From: Laburnicola sp. R22_1
Lineage: Eukaryota; Ascomycota; Dothideomycetes; Pleosporales; Didymosphaeriaceae
Direction of reading: 5' to 3'
Assembly (NCBI GenBank): GCA_014281115.1
Contig: JACONQ010000012.1
Coordinates: 1,240,001-1,304,000 of the forward strand
Length of the DNA: 64,000 bases
Below the pieces are notes generated by a model. The model was not told the origin of the DNA and searched no databases. It saw nothing but the letters and a program-made list of their open reading frames with translations. Positions 22,105-33,364 of this stretch are shown here, piece after piece (position 1 is the stretch's first letter; each line of letters begins with the position of its first letter). Both the position numbers and the translations under genes were made by a program.

Positions 22105-25100
22105 TTACACAACCTCATACCCCACCCTCACCTCCTCAGGCACCTGAAACGCGCCATAAAACGCGACCCTCCCCAACCTCAACCTCTTCTCCAAGGCACC
22201 CCCCTCCATCTCAAAACTCTGCACATGGCCACTCCTCTGCACAAAGCTCTGGAACCCCACCACGCCCACGCCCTGCGTGCCATCCTCCCTCGTCCCCTCG
22301 GCATACACGGCAACACCACTGTAGCCCGTCGGGGGCTCGAAATCAGGACACACGCGGCACAGCACGGCGCGCGAGACGAGGTCTTTCCAGGTTGCGATGT
22401 CGTGCTCGCGCGCGGGCTTGGCGGCACTGGCGCGCTGGTTGAGGAAGATGCCTTCGCCTACGACGAGGACTTGGGAGGGGGTGGAGCATTTGAGCGTTTT
22501 GGCGGACTGGGAGGGGGAGGTCGGGGGCAGGAGGAGGTGGATGGGGGAAGAGGAGCGGTGGCGGAGGGAGTGCCAGGAGGCGCGGGAGAGCCAGCCTAGG
22601 TTGGGGAGGGGGGAGGTGATGGCGTGGGTGGTGGGGGGGGTGGAGGGGCTTGATGAGGGTGATGTCGTGGTGGAAGCCGGTGGGGTAGAGTTCTGCGTCC
22701 GGGTCGAAGGTTTGGTGGATGGTGCCGATCTGGGAGAGGGGTGGGAGTGGTTAGCCGTGAGTCGTGACTGACTCGTATGCTTGGTATGACTGGGCTGGAC
22801 TTTACTTACTTTTTCGTTGCCGGCCCAGATTTCGACGTGCGAGTTCCAGTCGTCGTCTAGTTTCTCGAAGGGGTCTCTTCGTCCGAGGAAGCCGGAGAGT
22901 TGGGAGCGTGCTAGAATCGCTTCGGTGATGACGTGTGTTGACATGATGAGGTAGGGGTCGCCCCCCTTGGTAACCTTCAGTCCTATCCTCCCTGCAAACC
23001 TTTCTTTCCTATGTAGCGATTTCTGTCTCGCCTCTATGAAGTCGTTGATACGAAGCGGCTGGGTTGAAGAAGCATTAGCCGTGCGGGACGACCGGAACAT
23101 GTTTGTTAAATTGGAGCTCGGTGGTGCCTGCGAATCTTGCGATTGGAGAGTTGCTGTCTTGCTGGGGAATAACGTCGCTGTTGGCTACATAGTTTGGTTG
23201 ATGTAGGATATCTTCAGCCCCCCGAATTTGTGCGGGAGATGTGAGGAGGCCCATTCTCGGTCGAAGTCTTCTGGGACGAGGATCTGGAGTAGGCCGTTGA
23301 TGAGCAGGTAGAATCCTATGCTTCCTTCGAATGTGAGGAAGATGTCGCGGATCATGTCGAGGGAGAGCTCGGCAGTGCAGTCGATTAGGGTGGATGGGCG
23401 TGGGTCTGGTGGTGGGTTGACGCCTGCCATGGGGGGCCATTGGTGCTCTATGGGTATGACGACTGGGGCGCCGGATATTGTGAGGGGGAAATTTTTCGGG
23501 TCATCGGGTTCGTTTGGAGTGCAGGTCCAGCAGCCGGGGTCGTTTGCGTCGGTGACGTGGGGGGTGTCGTAGGTGAGGTCCCACATCCAGTCTTCTGGGA
23601 GCTGGTCGCGGATGTCTTTCCAGTTCGTGTCGTCTGAGAGAGTTTGATCAGCAAAGTAATGCGGTTCGAAACGCTCCTCTTCCTCGACTTGTTCGGCAAT
23701 GTCGTGATCTTCCGATAGGGATATCAAAGATGTCTGTTCCTTTGTTGAGTCAGACCCCGGCGCCTTCTCGCCTGTACCGTCTTGTGGCCCTGATGGAGCG
23801 AGAAGTACTGATGCTTGCAAATCCTCGTGTAAGGCATTCTCTATCTCGCCTGTATTATTTTCCGACACTGAAAACCCAAAATCGAACCGTGCTTGCAAAT
23901 CTCTAAATGCAATCTCATCTCGAATTGGCCAGAAGTCCATTTCAAGCCATTCCAGTGCTTTTTGCGTCGGTATTAGATACGACAAGCTGTTGTCATGGTC
24001 CAAATAGGAATATATAGTAGCATGCTCCAATATAGTTCCTTTTCTTCGTCGAATCAATCTTTTCTCAGCAGTGGAATCGTCTCTGCTTTCGACACTAGTA
24101 CCAGTACTAGTGCTATCAATGCCCAAGGAGCTGGTACCCCACCATCGTGGATTCATCGACTGCTGTGAAGAGCCTGAGCTAATACGAATGTGAAGGGACT
24201 GAGTAGAAGTAGGTTGGGAGATGGTATGTGGACTGTGAGAGAAGTTGTACGTGTATTGACGGCTGCTGTCAGGGCTAGAGCTGGTGCGAATGTGAAGGGA
24301 CAGAGCAGAAGCAGGGTTGAAGATGGTATGTGGACCGTGAGAGATGGTGGACGGGTAGTGATGACTGTTGTCAACGGAACTCCAACCATTGTCACTGCTG
24401 TACAACGATCTCACCTCTAGCCATTGCTCGTGGACTAGGTCGCTATAGGTCCGTCCTAGGGAGTGAATTGGCGTCAAGGTGTTTTCGTACTCTAGTAATA
24501 AGACTCTCACCGCCGGCCGCTCTCGCCAGTTCCATCCTCGGAGTTGAATTGGCGCTAAAGTGCTTTCGTTATCTTGTAGTAAGAGTTGTATGGACCAGTC
24601 TTGTGCCCAATCATTGTCACTGCTGCGAAACGATTCCCTCAGCCACAAGGGCAAACTCATCCACAGGTCTTGGAGCGGCCAGATATAGGACAATGGTATG
24701 AAGCGAGTGGGCGCTAAGTTGCCTTGGTGGTCTTGTAATAAGAGTTGATCGGAAGAGTAAGACGTTGATATGGGATACTGTAGCTTGGCTTTGGTCCGTA
24801 AGCCTGTGCGGCCCAGCCACATTCCAACGTGAGTACTGAATACAACACGTTGGTTATAGCCCTCACACTGACGTTTAGACTTTATGCAATTCATGCACGT
24901 AGGTCTCTCTTCTCCGCACTTGATTCTCCTTTTACGACAAGTAAGACACCCGGTCTTAGTCCTCTTCTTCGGCATTGCAATTTTGCTGTTCGTTCTGAAG
25001 TCATCCGGATGCTTAGTCACCACAAATCTAAAATCCGGGCCAGGGGCCACAGGTGGTTGTGGTCTCTGGTTCTTCGTTAGATCTCCATATCCACCATATC

Positions 25101-28100
25101 TTGATAAAGTATAGAGTATTCCTTCCGGGGCCTGGCGGGTAATTTCAGCCAGGGAGAGAATGTGTGCTCTCGCAAGTATTAGTTTCTTTCCGGTTTTTCT
25201 TTCTTGTTCTTCTTCAGAAGGCCGAGGCTGAAGCTCAGCGTGCGATTGCTGTGTGATTTCCTCCTCGCCATTGAACTCCTGTGAAAATAAAGCCTCGAAA
25301 GACTGCAATACCGGTCCTTTCATATTGCGGGCCTCACAAAACTTCTCGAGACGCCTGAGCTGTGAAATACGAGCGCCTGAACGAGTAGAAGTAGGCCCTT
25401 CGGCGCTTGACTGTTCCTTTAGACGAAGATGCTCGGCGCGCAGCTTTCGGAATTCGTGAAATTCTTCGATGAATGGATTGTCGCCACCTTGTGTGATAAC
25501 CTCCGCCTCAAAACCAAGGTTCCATTTCCACTGAGACATACCCTGGCCGAGAGGGGTATACGTTTGATCTAGCTCCTCAAGGGGGACGCGCCGTCTGCGA
25601 TCGCGTTGACCGCTTGTTTCGGCCTTAGCGACACGCACCTTCTTGAATAAGGGGTTCATGACATCGGTGCTGGCGGGGAAATCGTTAGATAGAAGATCGC
25701 CACGGTCCTCGGCATCGTGAAGCTCGAGATCAGCTGATGTTGAGGTAGCGCCCGGCCTTGTTGGCTCTTTCTTGACAGCCTCCAGCAACCCAGGCTCATG
25801 CTGCTTGAATACGTGATAAAAGACACGATTAACCATGGCACATGCATAGAGATCATCTAGGCTCTCTATGTTGCGCAATAAATTGAAAACGAGGCTTTCG
25901 TTGAACTTGGCCGTAATCGATGGTCCAGTGTCCAAGGTGTGCCGACCAAGTTCATATCTAAGAGATGGAAAGTGATGTTCCTTCTCGTGCTTCGGCTCCC
26001 TGTCTATCTCCGCGTTAGACCTACTATCGCGTGTCGGTGTTTGACGATTGGGTTGACTTCCAATGACGATTTCGGCCCTCCCGTCTTCTATAGGATTGAC
26101 CTGAAGCGTGCGACCTTCCATTTCCCCTTTTGTAGCAAGAATCAGAGGAGCTGAGGTGTCGACACGAAGACGAATCTCGCTAGTGTCTCCGCTGTTCGTG
26201 CGAGTTGTGATGGGCTGGTCAGCATGCGGATTGCTCGTGTCAGACCCGCGCGGTGCACGCTGTCTCATAACTTTGTATATCTGCTTGCTGAGTAGTGGTT
26301 CGTTGCGTCTGAGCGTTGGTCTTGGGCGAGCTTGATCGGTGCTAGTAATGGAAGTTCTTGAAAGTAGACTATGATTGCGAAATTTGGTGTGAGCTCTTTT
26401 GAAAGCGTCTCGAAGATCCTGAGTAGACCGAGCTGGTGTAGCGACGGAGGGAGGAGTTGACTCTCTTGTGAGCCGGATGGGTGAGAAATCGCTTTCGTGA
26501 CGTCTCATTACAGGACGTATAGAGAAAGTAGGAGAAGAACTGCCTCCTGTAGAAGCCTCTATGCTATAGACTGTGTAGTTTGTTGAATCTGACCCCAGTC
26601 CAGAGCTTTGATATGTGGTCGAAGCATCGGATATGGATCCAGCAGAGGGCAAATCATCCTCGTATTGGAATCCTGGGCCAAAGAAAAATCTTTGATCGTC
26701 ACTTATTGCGTAATTCATAGTAGACATACCAACGCGCCCTTCCAGGATACGGTTTTGCTCGGAATGAACCCGCAAGTCATGTGGCCCACTTCCTCCGTAG
26801 TTGGAAGAAACTGTAGATACCGTAGCCTTGTCAATTTGACGACTCTTTTCAGTAGCCTTGAGGGCCAGATCTGAAGGTTTTTCTGCGTTGCTGGGGGTAT
26901 TTGCAGGATATTCTGCGGTGTCAGGTTCGTCAGAGTGGTTCTTCTCCATGCCAGTCTCTTCCGTACTGGTGTCGGCATCAATAGTTGATTCAGGAGCTTC
27001 GGTCAATGAGGTTGAAAGGACTGCCCCAAGTTTATCCAGTTCTGTCCGATCGGAACCAATTGTAAGGTTATCCCCAGTGTGGAGAAGTGCCGTACGCAGT
27101 TCACGATCCCTTTCGGGAGTGACTGGCAAAAGCCCCGCTGCCTTGCGGTCTGCGACAGATCCCGACTCGATATCACTGGCACCTGTTGTGTAATCTGCTG
27201 TTGATACAGACGTTGTCTTGCTCTCTGTTGCAGTAGGACTTTTATACTTTCCACTTGTGAATAGAGAGTTAGTAGCAGATGAAGTCTCCTGCTCCCCAAA
27301 CCCGGATGGCTCCTCATACTGCTTTGCTAAGTCCCTTGGCGAGCACTTGACGCATTTGTGAATGCTTACAATGCGTTTGGCATTCTCGTAGTAGCAAGAA
27401 ATATGCTGCCAAGTCTCGCACTGCTCGCATTGAACGATGTGTCTCGTGTCGTCGCGGAAGTCGCAAACGCACTTGATGGCTACGGGTTCTGGGAGGTCAT
27501 CGGTCCAAGACGCTGATGTGATTGTTGATTCTGGTTCAAGGTCTTCCATAGTGGTGGAGGCGGATTGAAAGTTCGTGGGTGTGTCGTTAGTGGATGGAAA
27601 TCCGGTAGAGCTGTACAATGTAGTAGCGGTCACAGGACCAGCACTGCGTACGGTATCTTCTCCACCCACTTCTTCCTCAAGGTGGGTCGCATCGATTGCG
27701 TATGCCCTTTGGGAGACATGGTCGTCGTTTTCGCTATTGTCCTTGGAGCGAAAATTTATCTGGCTGTGGGACTTCTCTATGTGCTGCTTGAGGTTTGATT
27801 CTTGCCTTGAAGTATATGTGCAGGGCGGATAGAGACATTGATAGATGCGTCCCTTCCGCATGCCCCTAAATCTTCTCTGCGCAATTTTATTCTGAGTCCT
27901 CCTCTTCTCCGCTGCATCCTCTACCTCGACCAAGTCATCCCTGCTCTTTCCATTGTACGTAGACTTAGGCTCATCTGGCGGCTTAGGAGCAGTTGGAGTA
28001 CCGCAGTTTGGGCAACACTTTCCGAAAACTACCCAAACTGTCTGGCCTCCTTCCAAACAATCCGGACAGCGGCGACCAGGAGCCTGATTGCATCGGTTAA

Positions 28101-28125
28101 TGATTGGAGGCAACTGGTATTGCAA
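22105..28125 (-). CDS. Very long zinc-finger frame: bZIP-like, C2H2, PHD, F-box, Zn2Cys6
   Basis: An uninterrupted frame of 1646 codons runs 28125 to 23185, and the same frame continues after a TAG (23187-23185). An intron (22809-22730, GTAAGT...CAG) leads to a final exon ending at 22105. Domains by residue: Cys-pair knuckle 18-41; bZIP-like basic motif RRTQNKIAQRRFR near 80; C2H2 finger about 93-119; PHD finger about 216-262; F-box-like helices about 740-780; and a textbook Zn2Cys6 cluster 1060-1087 starting at Met 1051 (MPKKRTKTGCLTC; C-x2-C-x6-C-x6-C-x2-C-x6-C). The part after Met 1051 matches fungal Zn2Cys6 regulators, so this may be two genes read through, with the second starting at 24975. 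The C-terminus has lesions: the TAG, and a frameshift at the C8 run 22633-22640 after splicing. A nuclear regulatory role is inferred. Confidence 0.75.
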
Positions 28126-28901
28126 GGACTCACAGGCATATTTGCGAGTCCCCGAGGTTCGAATGCTGTACTCAGTCCAGACCTATGTTACCCCGTTCTG
28201 TGTGTTGTGAGGACTCGAATCAGGTTAGAATCTCCCACGACGAAGCACGATCGGTGCTCAGTCCGGAACACAGCGTTTCTTCACGCCTTCGACGAATCCG
28301 AGACAAAACACGAGGCCCAATAGTTCAAGCCAAATGAAAGAATTGCGACAAGTCACAACTCCGCTGAAGCGCTCCAAATCGAGAAGGCTGAAATACCCTC
28401 TCCACATGCAATGCAGATGTCGTCACAACACAACCCAACAACAACTTCTCAACAACGAAGACTCGCAGCAAAACCACGCACAACAAAAACAAAAACAGTT
28501 CCAAAGAACCAGAGTGCGAAGAACAGTGTAGTGGAGTTCAAAGCTGAAGTGCGTTGAGCCGGAAGGGTGCAGCTGAGGTCCGCCTGCGCCACAATCGGGT
28601 CCGTGCCCGTTCACAAGGCGCAGCTGTTCGCCTTCCTGGTGTAGTAAGAGTATCCTGTCCACTGAAAGCTACTCCGTTGGGAGTGCCTCTAGATCTAGGT
28701 AGCACCAAATAAAAGGTACAAGACACATCTCTAACAGCTCGACCAGTACAGGAAAAAACGCATACTATCTATTCATGCAATAACTACCCAGTTCTATACA
28801 AATCCCACCTTCCTTCACTCTTCGCCCAAACCACCACAAACCCCACCAAGCAAAAGTAACAAAAATCTATCACGCACCTCAACCCCAACCCCAACCTCAC
28901 T
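28126..28901. other. Intergenic region between the zinc-finger and helicase genes
   Basis: This is the presumed promoter of the zinc-finger gene plus the 3' flank of the helicase gene; both read on the minus strand. It contains an A/C-rich low-complexity tract at about 28420-28510 and no recognisable gene. Confidence 0.5.
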
Positions 28902-31900
28902 CTAATTATCCAACCCATCCCTCTCCACCAACCCCCTAACAACATCCACCACATCCCCCTCCCTCTCTCCAAATTCCCTCCCGGGCTCCGTAACCTTCAT
29001 CTCCAACACCCTATCCAACATGCTCCTCAGCCGACTAACCAAGACGCCGATTCTAGCCCATCCCCTCAGACGGATCCAATCATCAACGACTAGTCCCCGA
29101 CCTAACGTGTCGACACGGATATCGCCCGCAAACATCAGCAGAGAGTACGCATTAAAGGGTGTGAGTTCCCGGATGAAGATCTTGGATGTGGCCATCTTAT
29201 TGAAGTATGCGATGAACGAGGCGTTTGAGGGGAATGTCTGTGCGGAGAAGAGTGAGGAGGAAGGGTGCACGAAGACGCGGCCGTTTTCTTGGTTGAAGTA
29301 TTTGATTTCGCGGGCGGAGGGGTCGAGTTCGACGGCACCGGCTATGCCTGCGGCGAATTTCTTGTCGGGGAGTTCGATGCGGGCGATTTGTGGGTTGAAT
29401 GAGCCGGCGATTAGGGCGCGGATGAGCGCATCGTTGTGGTTCTGCTTATTGTATGCGCCGTGGGTTTGCGGGTTGGTGGAGGAGTAGGTCGTTGGAATGA
29501 ACGAGATCTCTTTGAGGGACGACAGATATTGGGAGCGATTGGATGCAATATCGAACAGTGTTTGCGACGAGAGGCGGTTAGAGCCACACCATGAGCGAAG
29601 ATCTCGAGCTGGTACTCCTTTATTGCGGAGAGCGGACCACTGCTCGTATGCTCGCAGGTCGATAAGTAGATCACCTTGGTTGTTGGAAAATGTAGAGCGG
29701 ATGCGGGCGAATTCGTCCCGCGTCTCCTGGTCCCGCTCGCGAGGAGAGATGAAAGGACTTCTGGCCGTCAGGACCGAAGCAATGGTGAGGGCGGCTTCAA
29801 GACAACCAAATGTAGCACCGTAAACGAGCAGCTTGCCACATCGCAGGTCTGCTGGAATCATCGACATATGACGACCAAGGGCCGTGAGTTCGTCGTCTGT
29901 TATAGCTCCCATTTGGCCAAGCAATCTGATCGCGCCTTCAACTGCTGTGCTTTCTGGAGGCGTAAGCGCGGAAGCTAGGAAACCAGTAACGTCTTGCACG
30001 CCCATGGCCTTGATCGACAGGCAAAGTTGCTCTAATGGTACACGCCTGATTTCGGGTTCGGGCCGTTCCATCATCTTTGCTTCCGCATTGCGCGCGTACA
30101 GCTTATAGCACTCCCCAGCGCTGACTCGACCGGCGCGACCACGTCGTTGCTTGCAGGCTGCTCGTGAAGCCCAAGTCTCAGCAAGTCGCACCATGTTGTT
30201 CTGTGGGTCGAAGCTCGTCTCTTTGACGCGACCCGTATCAATGACTGCGACGATGTCCTCAATCGTAATCGATGTTTCAGCAACGTTGGTAGCGGCTATA
30301 ATCTTGCGCTTGCCTGGAGGCGCCCGCGGGAACACGCGCTTTTGCTCCATTGGCAGAAGTGATGCGTGTAAAGGAAGAGCATGGAAATTGGGAAAGTTCC
30401 TCAGTGTCTGAAGCGTTCGTTCGATTTCCATAGTTCCAGGCAAGAATATCAAGATACCGCCATCCTTATCACCTAGTTGTTGATCGATATAGTGCACTGT
30501 CTCAGCAATGAGGTCGTAATTGATGCCGAAACCAACGTTCATGAGATTGGAAGACAGAGGTTTGCCCGCAGACTCTTCCTCGATAACAACGCCCGAAAAC
30601 CCCGTGGCATGTAAAACATCATCAATGTACCAGTCTTGTACGGGGTAGGTCCGACCTTGAATCTCTACGCGTCCTACTGGCCCCACATCTCTGAAATATC
30701 GCTCAAAAACGTCCGCATCGAGAGTGGCACTCATCAAGATGACCTTGAGATCTTTGCGACGCCGTAGGATATCGCGAAGCAGGACGAGGAGAAAGTCCGT
30801 GTCCAAGCTGCGCTCGTGCACCTCATCAACAACAACGTGACTGACATCGGCAAGTGCAGCAACGACGTCGTCCGAATTGCCCCCTGAGGTCTGTAGTCGC
30901 CTCAAAAGAACACCAGTTGTAACAAAGGTAATTTTCGTTGTACCCGCTTTCTGTTTGGATTCGCCTCGAATAGTGTACCCTATTTCCTCGCCGACTTGGG
31001 AGCATCGCTCATCTGCAACGCGATCTGCGAGACCAAGGGCAGAGATTCTGCGAGGTTGTGTACAGATGATATTGGCCGCAGCCCCAAGATTCCGCGCAAT
31101 CAGGTCGTCCAAAATGAATTGAACGGATTGTGTGGATTTTCCGGAGCCTGTCTCACCAGAGATTATAGTGACTTGGCTCTGGTCGACAATATCTACAATC
31201 TGCTGGCGCAGCTCCCAAGCGGGCAATGTCTGGCGAGCAGCCATCATCTTCTGTTGCGCTTTTGTCTGCTGCTTTGCGGTCCAGTCAGACAGCAGTTTCT
31301 GGCTCTGGGCGGTTGCTGGCTTCCAATCGATAGGTCTCCGAGGCCGGCCTTTGCCCTTCATGTGGCTCTGTTGATTTGTGGTTTGATGATCTGCCGATAA
31401 ACCCGCAGAGACATCAGTGAGTCGTCCTGGGTTTTTAAAGATCTCTCCCGCGTTTTGCTGAAGCCAGTCAACGATATCATATAGCATCGGCATTCCGAGG
31501 AAATTGGCTTCGGCGTGAAGCAGAGCTTTCCGGATAATGCTCAGTCGAATGTAGGCAGGAATGGCGGCTTCGAAAGTGATAATTGGCACTATTGAAGGGT
31601 ATGGACCATATGGTCGATGTACCTGAAGAATTAAGCGCTTTCCTTGTTGCTTAATATCGAGTTCGATGCGGCACGCTGTAGGAGACGGTCGCGAGAAGAG
31701 TTTGTCATATATCGCTTCCAAGGATGACATTTCCTCCTCCCAGAGATCCAGGTTTGCCTCGTCTTCAGTATTATCCGTAACTGCGAGCTGCTCAAGATCT
31801 TTAGTGATGTCATCGTCATTGTCGGTTGGTCGAAGAAGATGCGCTTGCAGGAGCGCTGCTGCTTTGCGTTCGTCTCCGCCTTGGCTGTCATATGCTTCTT

Positions 31901-33074
31901 CGCAAAGCTCAATAGCATATCCAGCCGCTGCCAGGCGCTTGATGGCTCCTTCACGCTTCAAATTTGCGCTCGCCATGCTGATACCAGCAACATAACCTTC
32001 CGGAAGACTCCAAGACGGGAGGTCGTCCTCGGGGACATGGATGAGCAGCCATTCGATGACCTCCTCGCGGTCTTTGCAAATATCCGCGGCCTCTTCAACA
32101 TGGCTTCTCCGAAATCCCAAGCTGGTGACCTCCTCTTCGACCCTGATGCGCGTATTGACATCCATCACAATGCCGTTCGGGTTCCAGACAGCGTCGCGGC
32201 GAATAAGTCGCTCAGCTTGTTTCCTTGTCCTTTTGCCTAGCTCAATCTTGGGCACTCGTTCCCAGCCTTTCAAGATGTTCCGGCTAGGTAGAGCACCTTG
32301 CGAAGTCGGTGTGGACATGCCTGGTGTGAGATTGTGCGCTTTTGTCGCCTCGACACGAGCCCTCTCTTTCTTCTCGCGTTCCTTTGCCGCAACTTCTTTC
32401 GCCTTCTCTCGTTCCACGTACCCGAAGAAGGGGTCGGCTTCATACATCCAAGCCTTACCGTTCGCCTCGTCTTGCTTCTTGAGGTCACTGAATTCTCCTT
32501 TCCAAAGATCCTTGTACGTTGGAGGGAGCATCATGTGCATGTTCTTCGCGCTCGCAACCCGAAAGAGCGTGTAAGCGGCCGCAAAATTACGAGCCTCTAC
32601 GGCAGATGGCTGGCGGGCCTTCTTGGCAAGCTCCAGCGGTATATGGAATGGTGGTAGAGTGGTTGTCTCCCGAGTTTTCGGATTGGTTTTAGATAAGACT
32701 ACGTGCGCCGAGTAGACGCCATCCTCGTTACGCATCTTGTAGTCTGGCTTGTTCCATTTCTGATTCTGGAAATATTCGGCCAGCAAGTTGACAGGCAGTT
32801 TGCCGGTCCATGATGCCCCAGCAATGAGCGTCCGGGCATTTGGCTTTGGGGGTTCGGCAGGCTGCTCCGCTGGAGCTTTGCCTTTTCCTTTCGCATCGTT
32901 TTGGGTAGCAACTGGAGTTGCTTTGGCGCTGTCCGCGGCGCTCGATGAATTGCCACCTCTCTTCTTTTTGCTCTTTCCGTCATCAAAGATGATGTAGCTC
33001 GTATCTTCCTCGGGAGGGACGGACTTCTTTGCCTTGGACGCTCCGCCTCGCGGCGGATGAGGTTTTCTGGGCAT
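28902..33074 (-). CDS. DEAH-box RNA helicase (DHX29/DHX57 type)
   Basis: A single-exon gene of 1390 residues. A basic low-complexity N-terminus (KKKRGG, to about 90) is followed by a UBA-like region about 318-365, an RWD domain about 445-545, and the helicase core. Core motifs seen: Walker A GETGSGKST near 640, DEVH box DEVHERS near 750, SAT (MSATLD), and motif VI QRRGRAGRV near 980. HA2 and OB-fold domains fill the C-terminal third. UBA plus RWD before a DEAH core is the layout of DHX57/DHX29 and yeast YLR419W. Family knowledge: ATP-driven RNA or RNP remodelling, in DHX29 during translation initiation. Length and motifs look intact. A transposon end lies 291 bp upstream of the start. Confidence 0.95.
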   Translation of the reverse strand: MPRKPHPPRGGASKAKKSVPPEEDTSYIIFDDGKSKKKRGGNSSSAADSAKATPVATQNDAKGKGKAPAEQPAEPPKPNARTLIAGASWTGKLPVNLLAEYFQNQKWNKPDYKMRNEDGVYSAHVVLSKTNPKTRETTTLPPFHIPLELAKKARQPSAVEARNFAAAYTLFRVASAKNMHMMLPPTYKDLWKGEFSDLKKQDEANGKAWMYEADPFFGYVEREKAKEVAAKEREKKERARVEATKAHNLTPGMSTPTSQGALPSRNILKGWERVPKIELGKRTRKQAERLIRRDAVWNPNGIVMDVNTRIRVEEEVTSLGFRRSHVEEAADICKDREEVIEWLLIHVPEDDLPSWSLPEGYVAGISMASANLKREGAIKRLAAAGYAIELCEEAYDSQGGDERKAAALLQAHLLRPTDNDDDITKDLEQLAVTDNTEDEANLDLWEEEMSSLEAIYDKLFSRPSPTACRIELDIKQQGKRLILQVHRPYGPYPSIVPIITFEAAIPAYIRLSIIRKALLHAEANFLGMPMLYDIVDWLQQNAGEIFKNPGRLTDVSAGLSADHQTTNQQSHMKGKGRPRRPIDWKPATAQSQKLLSDWTAKQQTKAQQKMMAARQTLPAWELRQQIVDIVDQSQVTIISGETGSGKSTQSVQFILDDLIARNLGAAANIICTQPRRISALGLADRVADERCSQVGEEIGYTIRGESKQKAGTTKITFVTTGVLLRRLQTSGGNSDDVVAALADVSHVVVDEVHERSLDTDFLLVLLRDILRRRKDLKVILMSATLDADVFERYFRDVGPVGRVEIQGRTYPVQDWYIDDVLHATGFSGVVIEEESAGKPLSSNLMNVGFGINYDLIAETVHYIDQQLGDKDGGILIFLPGTMEIERTLQTLRNFPNFHALPLHASLLPMEQKRVFPRAPPGKRKIIAATNVAETSITIEDIVAVIDTGRVKETSFDPQNNMVRLAETWASRAACKQRRGRAGRVSAGECYKLYARNAEAKMMERPEPEIRRVPLEQLCLSIKAMGVQDVTGFLASALTPPESTAVEGAIRLLGQMGAITDDELTALGRHMSMIPADLRCGKLLVYGATFGCLEAALTIASVLTARSPFISPRERDQETRDEFARIRSTFSNNQGDLLIDLRAYEQWSALRNKGVPARDLRSWCGSNRLSSQTLFDIASNRSQYLSSLKEISFIPTTYSSTNPQTHGAYNKQNHNDALIRALIAGSFNPQIARIELPDKKFAAGIAGAVELDPSAREIKYFNQENGRVFVHPSSSLFSAQTFPSNASFIAYFNKMATSKIFIRELTPFNAYSLLMFAGDIRVDTLGRGLVVDDWIRLRGWARIGVLVSRLRSMLDRVLEMKVTEPGREFGEREGDVVDVVRGLVERDGLDN

Positions 33075-33364
33075 GTTTTCACAGTTGACTTTGTGTTCGA
33101 GTCGAGTTGCTCTGCGACTCTAGCGGATCCATAAAGTTCTAGTTGATATGCAAGCAAAAATGTTTTGTGAGACACTGTTTGCCGCGAAAGGGCGCAGCGC
33201 GCTAACGAAAGGGCTCAATCACTTGGCCCTGTGCGCACCCGCCGTCGAGACCGGGCAGTCGGGGAAAGGATAGACTTGCTCGTCGGTGAATGCATGTTGA
33301 AGGTAAGGGAAAAGAAAGCTCGATGGACCCCTCGTGCAATCCGGAATTCCGATTAGCGGCACTA
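33075..33364. other. Helicase promoter region cut short by a transposon
   Basis: Only 290 bases of unique sequence separate the helicase start from the end of transposon F. No gene is seen here. Confidence 0.5.

Noticed and set aside
22090..22771. Long plus-strand frames (124-169 codons) over the end of the zinc-finger gene.
   Set aside because: They are antisense shadows of the GC-rich minus-strand coding sequence.
23185..23257. A possible 72-bp intron (donor GTAGCC) that would splice out the in-frame TAG of the zinc-finger gene.
   Set aside because: The donor and the CGAG acceptor are both poor and the sequence reads as continuous coding DNA; left as a stop codon with uncertain meaning.
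28134..28190. A GAGGTTCGAATGCT word resembling a tRNA T-arm.
   Set aside because: No matching acceptor, D or anticodon arms could be folded around it.
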